Part shown: piece by piece, positions 21,185-39,875 of the stretch
How positions within the stretch are numbered: position 1 is the first letter of the stretch
How the letters are laid out: every line of letters starts with the position of its first letter
Source: Castor canadensis
Lineage: Eukaryota > Chordata > Mammalia > Rodentia > Castoridae
Reading direction: 5' to 3'
Assembly (NCBI RefSeq): GCF_047511655.1
Contig: NC_133390.1
Location: 159,399,583-159,463,582, forward strand
Length of the DNA: 64,000 nt
Position numbers and translations under genes: made by a program
Notes under the pieces: generated by a model
What the model saw: only the letters and a program-made list of their open reading frames with translations
The model's database searches: none
Told to the model about the DNA's origin: nothing

Positions 21185-22001
21185 AAAAAATAAATTAAAA
21201 AACCAAAGGAAGGATTGTGGCTTGAAACTAGCCTGCGCAAATAGTTTTCAAGATCCTATCTCTAAAATAACCAGAGTAAAATGGACTAGAGGTGTGCCTC
21301 AAGTGGTAGAGTACCTGCTTTGCAAGCACAAAGCCCAGAGTTCAAACCCCAGTCTCATCAAAAAACAAAACAAAAAAACTTTGATCTATGATTTCCACAT
21401 CTAGGAGCAAATCCTCAGAAATACAAAGATAAATATATATCCTGTTCCTTACAGCACTGTTTTCATAGAACAAAGCAAATCTCCATAAATAAGGGATTAG
21501 CTAAATAAACTCTGAGGCAGCAAGTTCTGATGGGTTAGATATCCAAAATATATTAAATAAAAATAAGATGCAAACATATGTATAGTATTCTATTTATTAT
21601 TTGTTTGTTTTTGCAGTGCTGGGGATTGAACCCAGGGCCTTACCCATATTGGCAAGCCCTCTATCACTGAGTGGCATCCCAAGTCCATAAAATAATAGGG
21701 CCCCACACTTGCTCCATTATCTATTTTGTATAATATTTGTGTTTGAAATAATCTTGTGCTAACTAGCATTAGTACACATTTTAAATTAGATAACATTTTT
21801 AAGCATGCTGTGAGTGTGTATAGACTATGAATATGCATAAAGGAGTAAAAGATATGAACCAAATACATTTTATTAGGACACAGGAGTTTGGGTGAAATTT
21901 ATTTTTTCTGTATTTAAAAGCTTAAATGTTTTTCTAAACGGTGCAGTACTGTAGGCCTATAGTCCCAGCTACTCAGAAGGCTGAAGCAGGAGATCACTTG
22001 A

Positions 22002-22279
22002 GTCCAAGTGTTCAAGTCCAGGATGTGAGGGCGATCTGGCTGCAACATCTGTCACCCCATTGATCGCCAGGGTTGATTCGGCTGATCTGGCTGGCTAGGC
22101 GGGTGTCCCCTTCCTCCCTCACCGCTCCATGTGTGTCCCTCCCGAAGCTGCGCGCTCGGTCGAAGAGGACGACCATCCCCGATAGAGGAGGACCATTCTT
22201 CGGTCAAGGGTATACGAGTAGCTGCGCTCCCCTGCTAGAACCTCCAAACAAGCTCTCAAGGTCCAAGTGTTCAAGTCCA
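22002..22279 (+). repeat. 19-bp direct repeat flanking the 7SK insertion (target site duplication)
   Basis: The 19-mer is the same at both ends and belongs to the host SINE (the left copy continues from cacttgagtccaa, the right copy continues into gcctgggcaata). This is the signature of a reverse-transcription insertion, apart from the missing poly(A). Confidence 0.85.
22021..22260 (+). pseudogene. 7SK snRNA 5' fragment inserted in a SINE
   Basis: Begins exactly at 7SK nucleotide 1 (ggatgtgagggcgatctggc) and follows 7SK for about 240 nt to agctctcaag, with only a few changes (for example gcgaca to gcaaca, gtgcgtc to gtgtgtc, ccggtc to ccattc), mostly CpG decay. The last third of 7SK is missing. 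It is flanked by identical 19-bp copies of gtccaagtgttcaagtcca (22002-22020 and 22261-22279) and splits a B1-like SINE. 7SK normally sequesters P-TEFb with HEXIM1; this truncated copy is not expected to. Confidence 0.92.
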
Positions 22280-23199
22280 GCCTGGGCAATAAGGCAATAC
22301 TCAAAAAATTTTTCTAGCTAGACACTAGTGGCTCACGCTAATAATACTAGCTACGTGGGAGGCAGAGAGCAGAAGGATCGAGGTTCAAGGCCAGCTCGGA
22401 CAAATACTTCTTGAGACCCTATCTCAAAAATACCCAATGCAAAAAAGGGCAGAGTGGCTCAAGTGGTAGAGTGCTTGCCTAGTAAGCGTGAGGCTCTGAG
22501 TTCAAACCCCAGTACTGCCAAAAATTTTTTTTCTACTATATATAATCTCTAATGCACCTGTCAGGCTAAAGCAGGAGAGTTCAAGGACAGCCTGGTCTAT
22601 GTAGGGAGACCATCTTTTTAAAAAAAAAAAATATTTAAGAGTCAGGGGCCAGCGGCTTACACCTGTAATCTAAGCTAATCAGGAGTCAGAGATCAGGATG
22701 ATTGTGTTTTGAAGCCAGCTGAGGCAAACAGTTTTTGAGACCCTATCTCAAAAATATCTAACACAAAAAAGGGCTGGCAGAGTGACTCAAGTGGTAGAGC
22801 ATCTGCCAAGCAAGCATGAGGCCCTGAGTTCAAACCCCAGATTGTAGCCTATCCTTAGGACCATAACTACCATTGCTCCTACCCCAGGAAGTCTAGCATA
22901 GCCCTTACTGCACCCTTAGACTCATCCCTCCCTTATGCTCTACAGCCTATTATGAGGTCTAACACTTTTCCACCTTGTCTGTGTTCCCAGCTCAGTTCTA
23001 CCTGAGGAAGGGAAGGGTAGGTGTTTGCTTACTTTTAAACTTTGTATTTTCAAAAAGTAGAGTCAGTGTGTCTAGAATGAATACATATCCGACCAGGAAT
23101 ACTCAATTTGTTTGGGTGGGGCTATTTCACTCAACAAACTGAAGCTTAGAGAAACAAAGTAAACATAGCTAACAACAGCCACCCACAAATACACATAAA

Positions 23200-23396
23200 G
23201 TAGTGGCACAGCAATTGTCTTTATTGAATGAGGGGTACTGGGGAAAAGCAGGTAGATCAAAAGCAGCAATAGCAATAGTATAAAAGTATCAAATATAAAG
23301 TGCTAGCACTGGGGAGTGTGTGCAGGTTTGGTCCATGGTCCAGAGAATCTTGGGAGCAAAAGGCTGAGGACTGGCCACAGTCTACAGAACCTAGAC
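23200..23396 (-). terminator. CPNE1: CPNE1 3'UTR and poly(A) signal
   Basis: Downstream of the CPNE1 stop on the minus strand, AATAAA (plus-strand tttatt) lies at 23220-23225. This gives a 3'UTR of about 180-200 nt. The cleavage site is inferred to lie around 23200. Confidence 0.7.
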
Positions 23397-28983
<5,587 letters not shown>

Positions 28984-29839
28984 CTAGGGGAAAAGAGCTA
29001 GGTCAAACACCAGGGGTCCCTCTCCACCCTTCCATGACTAGGTCCTAACTTGGAGGCCAGCAGGCTTCATCCAGGCAGGGCTGAGTCTGCATCCAACTCT
29101 AGGACACATAAGGAAGACAGAGTCCTTAACACCCTGAGTAAACTCAGCACCCTGAGTTAGAATCCTGGTCAAAAACATATGATGGGAAGGTACAGAAAAG
29201 GGGTACCAGCCTCCAACTACTACTTGGACCCAAACTAATCTTCACTCTAATATTGATTCTAATCCCAATAGTACTTCCCAGACCTAGACTCCAACCTTGA
29301 TCTCTGCAGAGACCAATGAATCTCACTCTGATCCATTACTCGCCCCAAGGTCAGACACTAAGCCAATTCCAATACTTTCTCCACAAGTAGTAGTGTCTAC
29401 TACTTCAAAATTCTCTTCCTCCAATGATTTCCTAACTATGGGGCCTTATATCTTTTAGTAGAGTTGTAATCCATACAACCACCAATTCACCTAACCTCTA
29501 ATCAACTGCTCAAGTCCAACTCACTGCCATTATCCAGTCTAAACCATCATATTTTTTTTTTTTTCCTTTTTGGAAGCACTAGGATTTGAACTCATGCTTG
29601 CTAGCAGGTGCTCTTACTGCTTGAGTCACTCTGCCAGGGGGCCCCCCCCCCTTTTTTTTTGTGATGGGTTTTTTCAAGATAGGGTCTTGAGAACTACTTG
29701 CCTGGGTTGGCTTCAAACTGCCATTCTCCTGAATAGGATTACAGGTGTGAACCACTGGTGCCCACCTCTATCATTTCTTGACTAGCTTCTAGCAATAGCC
29801 TCTTCAATTGGTCTCCCTTACCCTGTATCATCCCCACTT

Positions 29840-30360
29840 CTATTCCATGTTATCTCTACCCCAATAGGCTAATCTTAACATAGCAACCAAGACGATTCTG
29901 TTAAGATGTAAGTCAGGTCACGTCACACCTCTGCCTGAACTCTCTAATGATTTTTTTATTGTACTTAGAAAATATCCAAACTGTACCATGTCTTATACAG
30001 TCCTGAAAGATCTTGATCTAAGATGATCTACCAATTCTCTTACTCACTCATTCTAGCCACCTTGTTTGCCATTCCTCAAGTAAGTCACATGACTTTATGC
30101 TCCCTCACTTCCTTCAGGTCTTTGTTCAAAATTATCTGTTAAGTAGGAAAAGTGTCTCCTCGCCACTGTAAAATTTCAACCCTATCACCACTTAAACATA
30201 CCTCTTTTCTTGCTTTTTTTTTGTTTTAGCATGTATCAATGTCTAAAAAATTACATTTATTTTGTTTATATAATTTGTCTCCCCAACTAGTGTCTTTCCC
30301 CACTTTAAGGAAAGGAGTATTTAACTGTTTTGTTCATGCCTTTATCCTAAGGACCTAAAT
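29840..30360 (+). repeat. L2-like fragment in CPNE1 intron
   Basis: Decayed L2 3' text: gattctgttaagatgtaagt, caggtcacgtcacacctctg, atctaccaattctcttactc, ttccttcaggtctttgttc, then tagtgtctttccccacttta. Confidence 0.55.
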
Positions 30361-32849
30361 GCCAGGCACTGGTGGCTCATGCCTGTAATCCTAGCTACTC
30401 AGGAAACAGAGATCAGGAGGATCGCAGTTCAAGGCCAGCCCAAGGACCTAAATAATATTGGCTAAATGAAATCCAGCCAAATGTAGCCCAACTCCCAATC
30501 CAGTCACCTCCAAACTGACTGGCTTCTTGACCCAATTCAAGCAGCCACAAAGCTTCTCCAATACACCTAGTTCCTCCGCTGAAAACACTATCCTCTTGCA
30601 TGGATCACCACATTGACTCCAATGTAGTCCCTCCTCTACTGTAACAATCTTCCTCAGATGCCTCACTGACCCTCCTGGCCCATAAACCTGAACAGCATCT
30701 AATAGTACACAGTTAAGGTCAGCTCTCTCACTGGGCTTCACTCAGCATTATAGGTTTCCCAGAAGTATTCCCTGGGATACCTCCAGCCTCAAGCTACCCT
30801 ATACTGACCCTCAGTCAATCCCTTCCCCTACCCAGCCCACAGCATCACATCTTGGTCTCCCCCCGGTCTCCAACTGGAATACTATTAACCAAAATTGATG
30901 ATTTTTAGAATTCAATTTACTTTACATAGTACCCCTCCATAGCACCTAAGCCTCAGCTTGAATACATCCAATAATTTAAAAACCACTACTCTCACAACCT
31001 ATGCATCAAAGTTCTGCTTTATAAAGTCCTACCCAAACTGATGCTGTCTGTAGAGTTTTCACTTCTACCCAGTAGCCCTACTTTGCCAGTGTGTGGCGCT
31101 CCACACAAAGCCTCATTCCATCTCCCTATGAGAAAACATCTGATACCTGGAAACAGTGAATAGCTCCAGTTAAAATCTGGAAATAGGCTCAGTTTTTCCC
31201 ACTTAGAATGTTGCCCTTAGAATGTTGTCTGCAGACTACTGACCATACTAATCACTCCCTTAGAGGTTCCCCCAAGGACAGATCCCGCCAAGGCCTAATC
31301 TGAACTCCAGGCCAGGTGTTGGTGGCTCACATCTGTAACCCTTGATACTCAGGAGGCAGAGATCAGGAGGATCACAGTTTGAAACCAGCCTAGGCAAAAT
31401 AGTTCATGAGACCCTATCTTGAAAAAACCCATCACAAAAGTAGGGCTGATGGAGTGGTTCAAGGCGTAGGCCCTTAGTTCAAACCCACTACCAAAAAAAC
31501 CAAACCAAAACCAAAACAAAAACCTGAACTCTGTGTGTACTTCACATGATCTATGAGGCATTGTTTGGTGCTAATTTCACTATTGCTGAAAAATGTAACA
31601 ATAACAACAAAACCCCTGAGACTGATTAAAGGTCTATCAACTAGGTGATGCCTAAGTCAACTACAATACACTCCAACGATGAAATGCTCAGTAGCAGCTA
31701 AAAACTAAGGCAGAACCGTATTATATTTGTATCATTTGAAAAAATTAAGTTCCAAAATAACAGCATAACTTTCTTGATTGCAGGTATAAGTGTGTATACA
31801 ACAGATTTGAACACAAAATAAAATGAAAAGTAGAAGATACACAAAATAAATGTCATTTAAGGTACCTTGGTAGAGTGGAATAAAAGTGAGAATTTTATGT
31901 ACTCTATACACTTCATCACTGTTTCAATATTTTCTATTGTTTATTTTGCAATTGCTAGGCAAACACTCTGCCACTTAAGCCACACAGTTATTTTTGAGAT
32001 AGGGTCTCACTTGATGTCTAGGCCAGTCTGGACTCTGATGATCTCATTCAAAAGTTCTACATAGTTGCGATGACAGTCGTGCACCAACATGCCCAGCTTT
32101 TTATTGGTTGAGATGGAGTCTTAGGACTTTTCACCTGGGCTGACTGTGAACTCAATCCTCCTGATAACTGCTTCCCTATTAGCTAGGATTACAGGCTTAA
32201 GCCGCTGCGACTGGCTGTATTTTCTACTTTTTAAAGGGCCTCATTTGCTTTATTCCCCAATTTGTACCTCAAGTGCTCTTAACACTTATTATTATTGTTA
32301 CTATTTATTTATTTCTTGGCAGCACTGGGGTTTGAACTCAGGGCCTCATGCATGCTAGGCAGGCACTCTTACTACTTGAGCCACTCTAGCAGCCTCAACT
32401 ATTCATTCTAAACCCAAGACCTCTACTTCTAGTTCAACAACCCCTACCTTAATCTCAAGCTTTACTGTATCTTGTCTCCTCTGTGGTTTCTCCCCCTTAG
32501 CACTGCCCCACCTAGTCATCCTTGATGCTAGCTTCCAAAGTCTTAACCCTAATTAAAAGCCCTGTTTAGTTAGCTGCCCCAGGGCCCTTAGGTTCACTAC
32601 CAAACTCCATAGCAAGCCACCTTCTTACACAACTCCTCAGTGCATATCTATACAGAATTGAGCAGTTGTGCAATATGGTAACACTGAATCCCTAGTTCAA
32701 CCTTTAAGGGCCTTCTCAGTAAGCCACCTGCCCTATCTCTTGCCATTTAGTCACTCACCCAACTAGGCATCCAAAGTTATTTCTAGTCTACTAAACACAC
32801 ATATACACACACCTCTGACTTTACTATGTTGCAAATGTTGTCATTCAGG

Positions 32850-33320
32850 AGTCTGCTATGCCATTATTTCTTTATGAATCCTTGCCTATTTTCCCTAGGT
32901 AGCATTTTACTGTCTTTCCTCTGGATAACTGCAATGGCTCCCTCATCAGTCTTTCTGTAACCAGATACACATTTCTATGTTTATTAGCTAAACAAAGGCG
33001 TATCATGTAATTTTTCTGCTTGAAATTCTGGAATGGCTTCCCCAAACACTCAAAATAAAACCCAAAGTTCTCACCATGGCTTACAAGACCTAGCCCTTGC
33101 ATAACTAGTCATCTGGCCACCTAAGTATGCTCCTACTAGGTTGTCCTTTCTGATCCAAGTACACACAGTGTTGATCTCATTCCTCATCTTAGGACCTTTG
33201 CACTATCATTCCCCATAAACAGTCCAGAAAACATCTGTGCTTGAGTAGGAACCCTGTCTAGATGGTCTATATTTATACCCCTGGTACTACCTTATAGTAA
33301 ATTCTCAGTAAATATTTAGC
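32850..33320 (+). repeat. L2-like fragment in CPNE1 intron
   Basis: Contains gataactgcaatggctccct, ctggaatggcttcccc, ggcttacaagacctagccct, catctggccacctaagta and aggacctttgcactatc, which recall the L2 3' consensus. Confidence 0.55.
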
Positions 33321-33879
33321 AACTGGGGCTAGAAGTGTGGCCCAAGCAGTAGAGTGCCTGCATAGCAAACACGAAGCTCCGAGTTCAAACTCCAGTATCA
33401 ACAAAAACAAAAACACAAGCAAGCAAACAAAAAACCCAAATTCATCAACTGGTTTAATATTGAACTACTACGTTGGAATTTTTTACTTTGTCTGTCTCCC
33501 CCCTATACCCCATGAACTATGGACTCCTTAGAACTAACATTAGGTATTATCTCTCTATCCCTAGTACTAACATTTAGTACATAGTTGGTACTCATAACCA
33601 TCAGCTAGACAAATTGTGAATGTGCTTTTGCCAAACTCACACCTTTAGGCCTTTTAAGTGAAAATAATGTATACCAGCAAATCTTCCCTATTCTGCTTTT
33701 GTACAATTGAGATTTAAAAGTTAAATGCAGATAGGGGGAGGGGGATACAGCTCAGTTGTAAAAGTGCTTGTCTGGCATGCACAAGGCCCTGAATTTGATC
33801 CCCAGTACCACAAGCAAAACAAACAAAAAAACGAATAAAACTTAAATACAGAACTCCTGCCTACAACTCCATATTAAAT

Positions 33880-34890
33880 GACAGTCAATTTAAAAACAGC
33901 TAAAAGATGTGATCAGACATATGAATAAAGGAAAGCATATGAATCAGAAATAAGCCCATGGGACGATCCACAACATTAGTCATTAGAGAAATATGAAATA
34001 AAACCACAATGAGAAAATTACATACCCACCACAATGGCTAAAAGACGACCAGCAATGCCAAATGTTGCCAAGCATGTGAGACTCCATTTACACAATGTTA
34101 GTAAAAGCATTAAATGTATCTCTTTGGAAAATAATCTGGCAAATTTATCAGAAAACCAAACATACACCTAGTCCAAAAGCAATTCCACTGGTCAGTTTTT
34201 ATCCAAAAGAAATGAAACCATTATGCCCACAAACACTTATTCAAAATGTTAACAGCTTTATTCATAATAGCCAAAAACTTGAAACATCCTGTGTCAATCA
34301 ACATGAAAATGGCTAAACAGTGATGTTTACAGAAAAGTATAAAGCAATAAAAAAATTAACATCTGTAACAAGAATGGATCTGATGAATAAAGTACATAGA
34401 TTGTATTTATAAAGTTTTAGAACAAGTAAAAACTAATGTATGATGAAGAAATTCAGAATGGTGGCTGTCCTTTTCCTTCCCCAGAGAAAGGGTAGTAATT
34501 GACTGAGAAGAGGCAAAGAACTCTAGGAAGTTAATGGGAAAGTTATTTTGTCATGACAGTAACTTGGGTCACAAGAGTGCACCTAACATTTTCATCTAAT
34601 GGTATACTTAAGTACCATTACATACATGATTGTATGTAAATTAATAAAATAATCTGCAAATCCTGAACTCAGGTTAAAATTCAGTTGAAATGTTTAGGGA
34701 GAAGTATCTCGATACCTGTAACTTCTTTGAAATATACTAAATAAAATGGATTGTTGAACAGATAATGTGGCAAAACAAAGGAAATATGAAATCATAGACT
34801 AAATAGTAGCTGTATTGATATTCACTGCACAATTTTCTCAACTTTTCTGCATGCTGAAAGTTTTCATAATAAAATATTGGAAATTTAAAG
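33880..34890 (+). repeat. L1M ORF2-end/3'UTR fragments in CPNE1 intron
   Basis: Old mammalian L1 text: aaataaaaccacaatgaga, cccaccacaatggctaaaag, agcaattccactgg, ccaaaagaaatgaaacc, ttcataatagccaaaaactt, then a 3'UTR with gtcacaagagtgcac and a second tail (ctcaacttttctgcatgc ... ataataaaatattgg). Heavily mutated with no open frame. Confidence 0.65.
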
Positions 34891-37800
34891 GCTTCAGGCC
34901 CTCTCTCTTGTAAAACTTTGTGTAAACAACAAAAGCATTAGCAGTGATTATCAATGGAGGTGCCATGTTCACAATCCCTGGCTTCTCAAAGACCTCCCAG
35001 AGAAAGGCCTTTCATCTCAACCAATGGGCCAGAAGCTTTTTTCTGTGATAGGTCACATTTTTCTGCTGGGCTACAGAATTCTTTCCTACTATTACCATTA
35101 TACCACTAACCCTAAAGCTGACCCTATTTTATCTGTTTCTTTTTTGAACATAGACTCAAATTCCAACCATACTGCTATGTGCCCACATGTGCATGGTAGC
35201 ATATGGGCTGGACTGTCGATGATGTGATGCTACTAAGGTGGCTTTGGCTTTTATTCCAAGAGACCAGTTAGCTGTGCAAACGCTTTTTTCAAACATGTTC
35301 CTTTTCTTTCTCACTGGACTTGGCAGGCCTTTATAAACAAATCTTTAGGCTTTTTTCATGTGTATGTGTATGTCTTGTGTGTGTGTAGGGGATGGAAGCT
35401 TGCCCATGGTAGGCAATGGCTCTACTACTCAGCTATGTCCCTATGCCTTGTTAACTCAGGGTCTGAGCTATGTAACCCATGCTAGCCTCAGTCTTGTGCT
35501 ATCTCCCAAGTGCTGGGGTAGATGTGTGCTACCACATCTGCTGTAGTCTGCAATTTTCTATCCTTTGAGACACATTCCCTTAATCTCTTCCAAATTTTGC
35601 TTATCTTTCAAATCTAGCTCTATGCCTACCTGTTCTTGGAAATGTGATTAAAATTTCTGGTCATTCTTCTGTCCTATATTTTATGAACAGCTATATACTT
35701 GCTTTGATATTATGGTATTATAATTAACCCTATGGGGCTTTTAAAAAGTTTTGGAAGGGGGGAGAAATGACCCAAACATTGTATGCACATATTTAAAAGT
35801 TTCAGGTCCTTATTAGGACCCGAAACTTACAAAACCTTTTTTTTTTTTTTGCGGCACTAGGTACTTGAACTCAGGGCCTCACACTTGCTAGGCAGGCACT
35901 TGACCACTTGAGACACTCCAGCAGCCCATAAAGCCTTCTTAAATATCCCATTTAAAGTGAGTCAGTAAGTTAGAAATTGTATCATTTACTTTGATAAAAG
36001 AGGTTCTGGTCAGTTCTCACCATTATGTACACTCTTCTGCCAACCAGCATCTTATTAGATATCTATCATAGTCTGACTGGCCTTGTCATTTCCAGTGTCA
36101 GTCTCCTATGATCTGTTTTCTATGTTGAGGTCAGAAAACTTGATTCCAACCCAATAAAACTCAAATTTCTCATAAACCTATGAAAATGTGTAATTGGCTT
36201 ACTTTCTTAGTAAACATGTCCCCTACTAGACTGTTAATTCAACAAGTTAAATAAAGGACCAGATTTGCTTTGCTCCTATTCCAGTGGCTTGCACATAGCA
36301 GGTGCTCTATTACAATCTGTGAATTGGGCTGGTGGTGTGGGTCAAGTTGTAGAGCACCTGCCTAGTAAGCATAAGGCCTTAGTACTACCAAAGAAAAAAG
36401 GGGGATGAAATCGATGCACAGTATGTGTATATATGGAAATGTCACAACAAAACCCCCTGTATAACTATCTCATACTAATAAAAACTGAACATATAGCTCC
36501 AACCTTTTCTGCCTTCACTTTCTACCACTTGCAAGTCTCATTCCCTTATACTTCCTCTTGTATTTTTGTTTTCCTTTATTAATCCCCACCACCATCAATG
36601 CTTTCCAAGCCCTGTACACTGGCAGTGCAAATTCACACTCCATCCTTTAAAGAAGCCATTATTTGTAGTCTGGCATGGTGGTGCTTGCCTGCAATGCCAG
36701 TACCAAAGAAGGTGAGGCTGAGGCAGGAGGCTCAAACATACTCCTTTTTATTTATAATTCACAAAATGTCAGAAGTGATAAAGATATGAGCTGGGCACCT
36801 TGGCTCATGCTTGTAATCCCAGATACTCAGACGGTAGAGATCAAGGAGGATTATGGTTTGAGGTCTACCTGGGCAAAAAGTTTAAGAGACCCCATCTCAA
36901 CCAATAAAAAGGTGGACATGAGCCAGGTACCAGGGGATCACACCTATAATCCTAGCTATTTGGGAAGCAGAGATCATAGGATTGTGGTTCAAAGCCAGCC
37001 CTGGGCAAATAGTTTGTGAGACTCTATCTCAAAAATACCCAACACAAAAATGGCTGGTAGAGTGGCTCAAGTGGTAGAGTGAGTGTGAGGCCCTGAGTTG
37101 AAACCTCAGTACACCAAAAAAGAGGAAAAAAAAAGGTAACCATGGTGGTGCATGCCTATTCTGTGAACTACACAGGAAGCATAAATAGGAGGATCATAGA
37201 TTACAGTCCAGGCTGTGAATACCTAAAGCAAAAAGGGCTGAGGATGTGGCTCAAGTGGTAGAGCATCTGACTAGCAAGCACAATGCCCGAGTTCAAAACC
37301 CAGTACTGCCAAAAAATAAGTATGATTTTAAAAAGGAAACACGTGGTCCAATTCAAATTCTTCAATCCAAGACAGAAAGATGTGATTTGGTTAAGTCCAC
37401 ATAATTTAAGTAAAATTAGGACTAAAACACAAATATTCCAACTCCTACTTAGCACAGAACTTTGGATTGTAATTAAAATTCTTTTCACTTCTTTTCAATA
37501 GCAATCTGATGTAGTAGGCGACAATATGAGTTCTTCAGCTGAGCGACCAGACTCCAAATACTGTCATACTCTTTCCTAGTCACGATAAGATACTATCACA
37601 CAAGACTGATGTTCTAACTCATGTTTCTAGCACGTGTTAGCTACTATCACCATCCTTCAAGCCTCACTCATGTGTCCCTTTCCATGATCTTTCCAGAATA
37701 CAACTTCTTCTTACACTGGGATAATATACACAATCTATACCACATGATTGTATTCTTTCAGCATTTCTCCAGCTCCTTGCTTGTTAATTTAATGATAAAC

Positions 37801-38111
37801 TTCTTCTAAATTAAGTGCTGCTTCAGTATTTCCTGCTATACAACACAGACCTAAACATGATGGAAACTCAAAATACCAGAGGGAAGTTTGCATCAATGTC
37901 CTAGAGGACACTTTATGTCTTACAGAGGCAACTGTTTAAATATTAAGAAATTGTGTAAGCAGGTAGATCTGGTAAGTTTAAAACTACAGAAATATGGTAA
38001 ATGCTAAAAATTGGGTTTTCTCCCTTGGGAACCAGTCTACCATTATACCCACTGTTGATAAAGAATCTCTCTCTAATGAAGGCATAACCTGCACTTCATT
38101 TTCTTTCCCCT

Positions 38112-38125
38112 GGGGGGGGGGGGGG
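38112..38125 (+). repeat. Poly-G run (14 G)
   Basis: Uninterrupted G14 after cccct, in a CPNE1 intron. It is prone to G-quadruplex formation and to sequencing length error. Confidence 0.8.
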
Positions 38126-39759
38126 CTGTAATTCTGCTCTTAATAAATCCAAGAACAGATCTTTTCTCCTGGGTTCAGTTGGATCAAATTCAGCACAAGA
38201 TGGCCTGAAACTCATTCATCAGTCCTTCGAGCTCAAGAGTTCCATGCTCTTCAATCCCAAAAGTCTAACTAGGAAAGACCTGCAATTCCTCACTCCTTTT
38301 ATCTACCGTAAGTCATGGTACAGGAGTTTGAGTTAGGCTGCAAAGAGGAGGAATAGAGATGTGTCTGGGTGACAGGATCACTCCTTCTACAAACCAAAAT
38401 CATGCTCACACCTGTTGCCTACCTGGGCATGTTGAAGCAGCTCACAGATCCTGAAGCAAGTCTTGGAAGCAAATCAGGAAACCTTTGATAGGCCTCCAAT
38501 GAGTGGAAAACTATCCACTGAATACTTTTCCCGTAAGGTTGAAAAGACATCGGGCACCTTTAATCCTAGCTATTCGGGAGGCAGAGATCAGAAGGATCCT
38601 GGTTCGAAGTCAGCCTGGGCAAATGGTTCTCAAGAGCCTATCTCAAAAATACTCAACATAAAAAGGCGCTGGTGGAGTGGCTCAAGTGGTAGAGTGCCTG
38701 CCCTAGCAGGTGTGCTGCCCTTAGTTCAAATCCCAGTACCACACACACACACAAAAAAAGACTACATCCACCACCACCACTCTTCCTTCTTCTTGGCCTC
38801 CTTGAGGGATATGGTGAAGCCAGATAGGTTTCTTACTCTTGCATCTCTCTCTAACTCAGGGATTCACCAAATTTAAATCAGCAGTCCCAAGAACATTCCT
38901 CATATGTCAAAAACTGATCAAAATGCAAATTCTTTTATTTTTTGAGATGGAATCTTGCTAAGTAGTCCAGGATGGTCTGGAACTCAACATACTCCCAAGC
39001 GCTGGGATTACAGATGTGTACCACCATGCCCAGTTTCAAATCCTTAAACATTCTTTATACATACATGACTCGGGGCTACTAACATTGTATTTATAAACTA
39101 AAATTTTAAACAAAATTTAGATCCATATGCCATTAAGAAGTCCTGCTGCCACACAGCATTTGGCAACATTGCAAAGCTCAAAATACACATGTGCACATAA
39201 AAAGTGAAAAGTGGGAAAAAGATGGCAAGGAAAATGGACACAAGGTTTCCCATCATTCTGTATTGGGCAGAAGGCCAAAAAAACCTAAAGCCACTAATCC
39301 AAGTCCAACATTCCCATGCTTATCCAAAGTTGAACAAATCTCACCTTTGCACAACTTTTCACAGAAGAGAACCTAACTTGAGGTAACTGGGTATGAGAAG
39401 GGAAGTGGGCTGAAGAGGAATGCATGGCCTTCAAGCAGACTAGAACTGTACTGGGGTAGTTTTCCCCACCCCAGACTCTGAACATGCTTACACAAAACTT
39501 CCACTTGCCCACCTTAAAGTAAGTTTGGTACCACTCTAAAATCATGAGCTTGATTGTGTACCTGAAGCCTTATCATACTTGGAATTAAGGAACTGAAATA
39601 GGCATGGGACAGAATGGGAGCCCCTTCCCCAGCACTCAGGATGCATGACAGGCCTACTGTCAGTGGCTTCCCGTATTTCCTCCCCAACATCAGGAAGAGG
39701 CAGGCACAGTCTATACCGCGTAAGTCATGCAGGCACCTATGAAAGTTTTCCATTCACTC

Positions 39760-39875
39760 CTTACTATCAACAAGACCTTGGGCAAGTTATTCCCCTTCTC
39801 TTTGCCTGGATTTTCCCATCTGTAAAATGGGAGTAATTATAATAGCAATTTACAGAATTATCATGACAATTAAGT
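39760..39875 (-). repeat. MIR-like element in CPNE1 intron
   Basis: Text accttgggcaagttattccc, ttctctttgcctggattttc and ccatctgtaaaatgggagta followed by attataatagcaa is the well-known 3' half of MIR read in the antisense of the usual orientation. Confidence 0.65.

Larger units (their letters stand above)
18595..22845. repeat. SPAG4-CPNE1 convergent spacer: dense SINE block
   Basis: No gene seen. Plus-strand copies lie near 18595-18930 (composite with duplicated left part), 18970-19050, 19285-19390 (B1-like), 19795-19870 and 19915-20000 (generic rodent ID with gctcagtagga/tgcttgcctagcatgc), 20255-20330, 20795-21060, 21195-21375, 21940-22020 with 22280-22315 (split by the 7SK insertion), 22316-22530, 22555-22640 and 22645-22845 (complete composite). 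Minus-strand copies lie near 20475-20755 and 21600-21690. A possible L1 3'UTR patch covers about 19600-19760. An AT-rich (ataatgata)n stretch lies at about 20325-20400. The rest (22850-23200) is unique sequence. Confidence 0.75.

Noticed and set aside
21057-21404. Plus-strand 115-codon frame over the U6 copy
   Set aside because: Made of U6 pseudogene plus SINE sequence, not a protein gene.
22021-22321. First guess that the GC-rich insert at 22.0 kb was 7SL/Alu RNA
   Set aside because: Only the flanks are 7SL-like (the split SINE); the insert itself follows 7SK from its first nucleotide.
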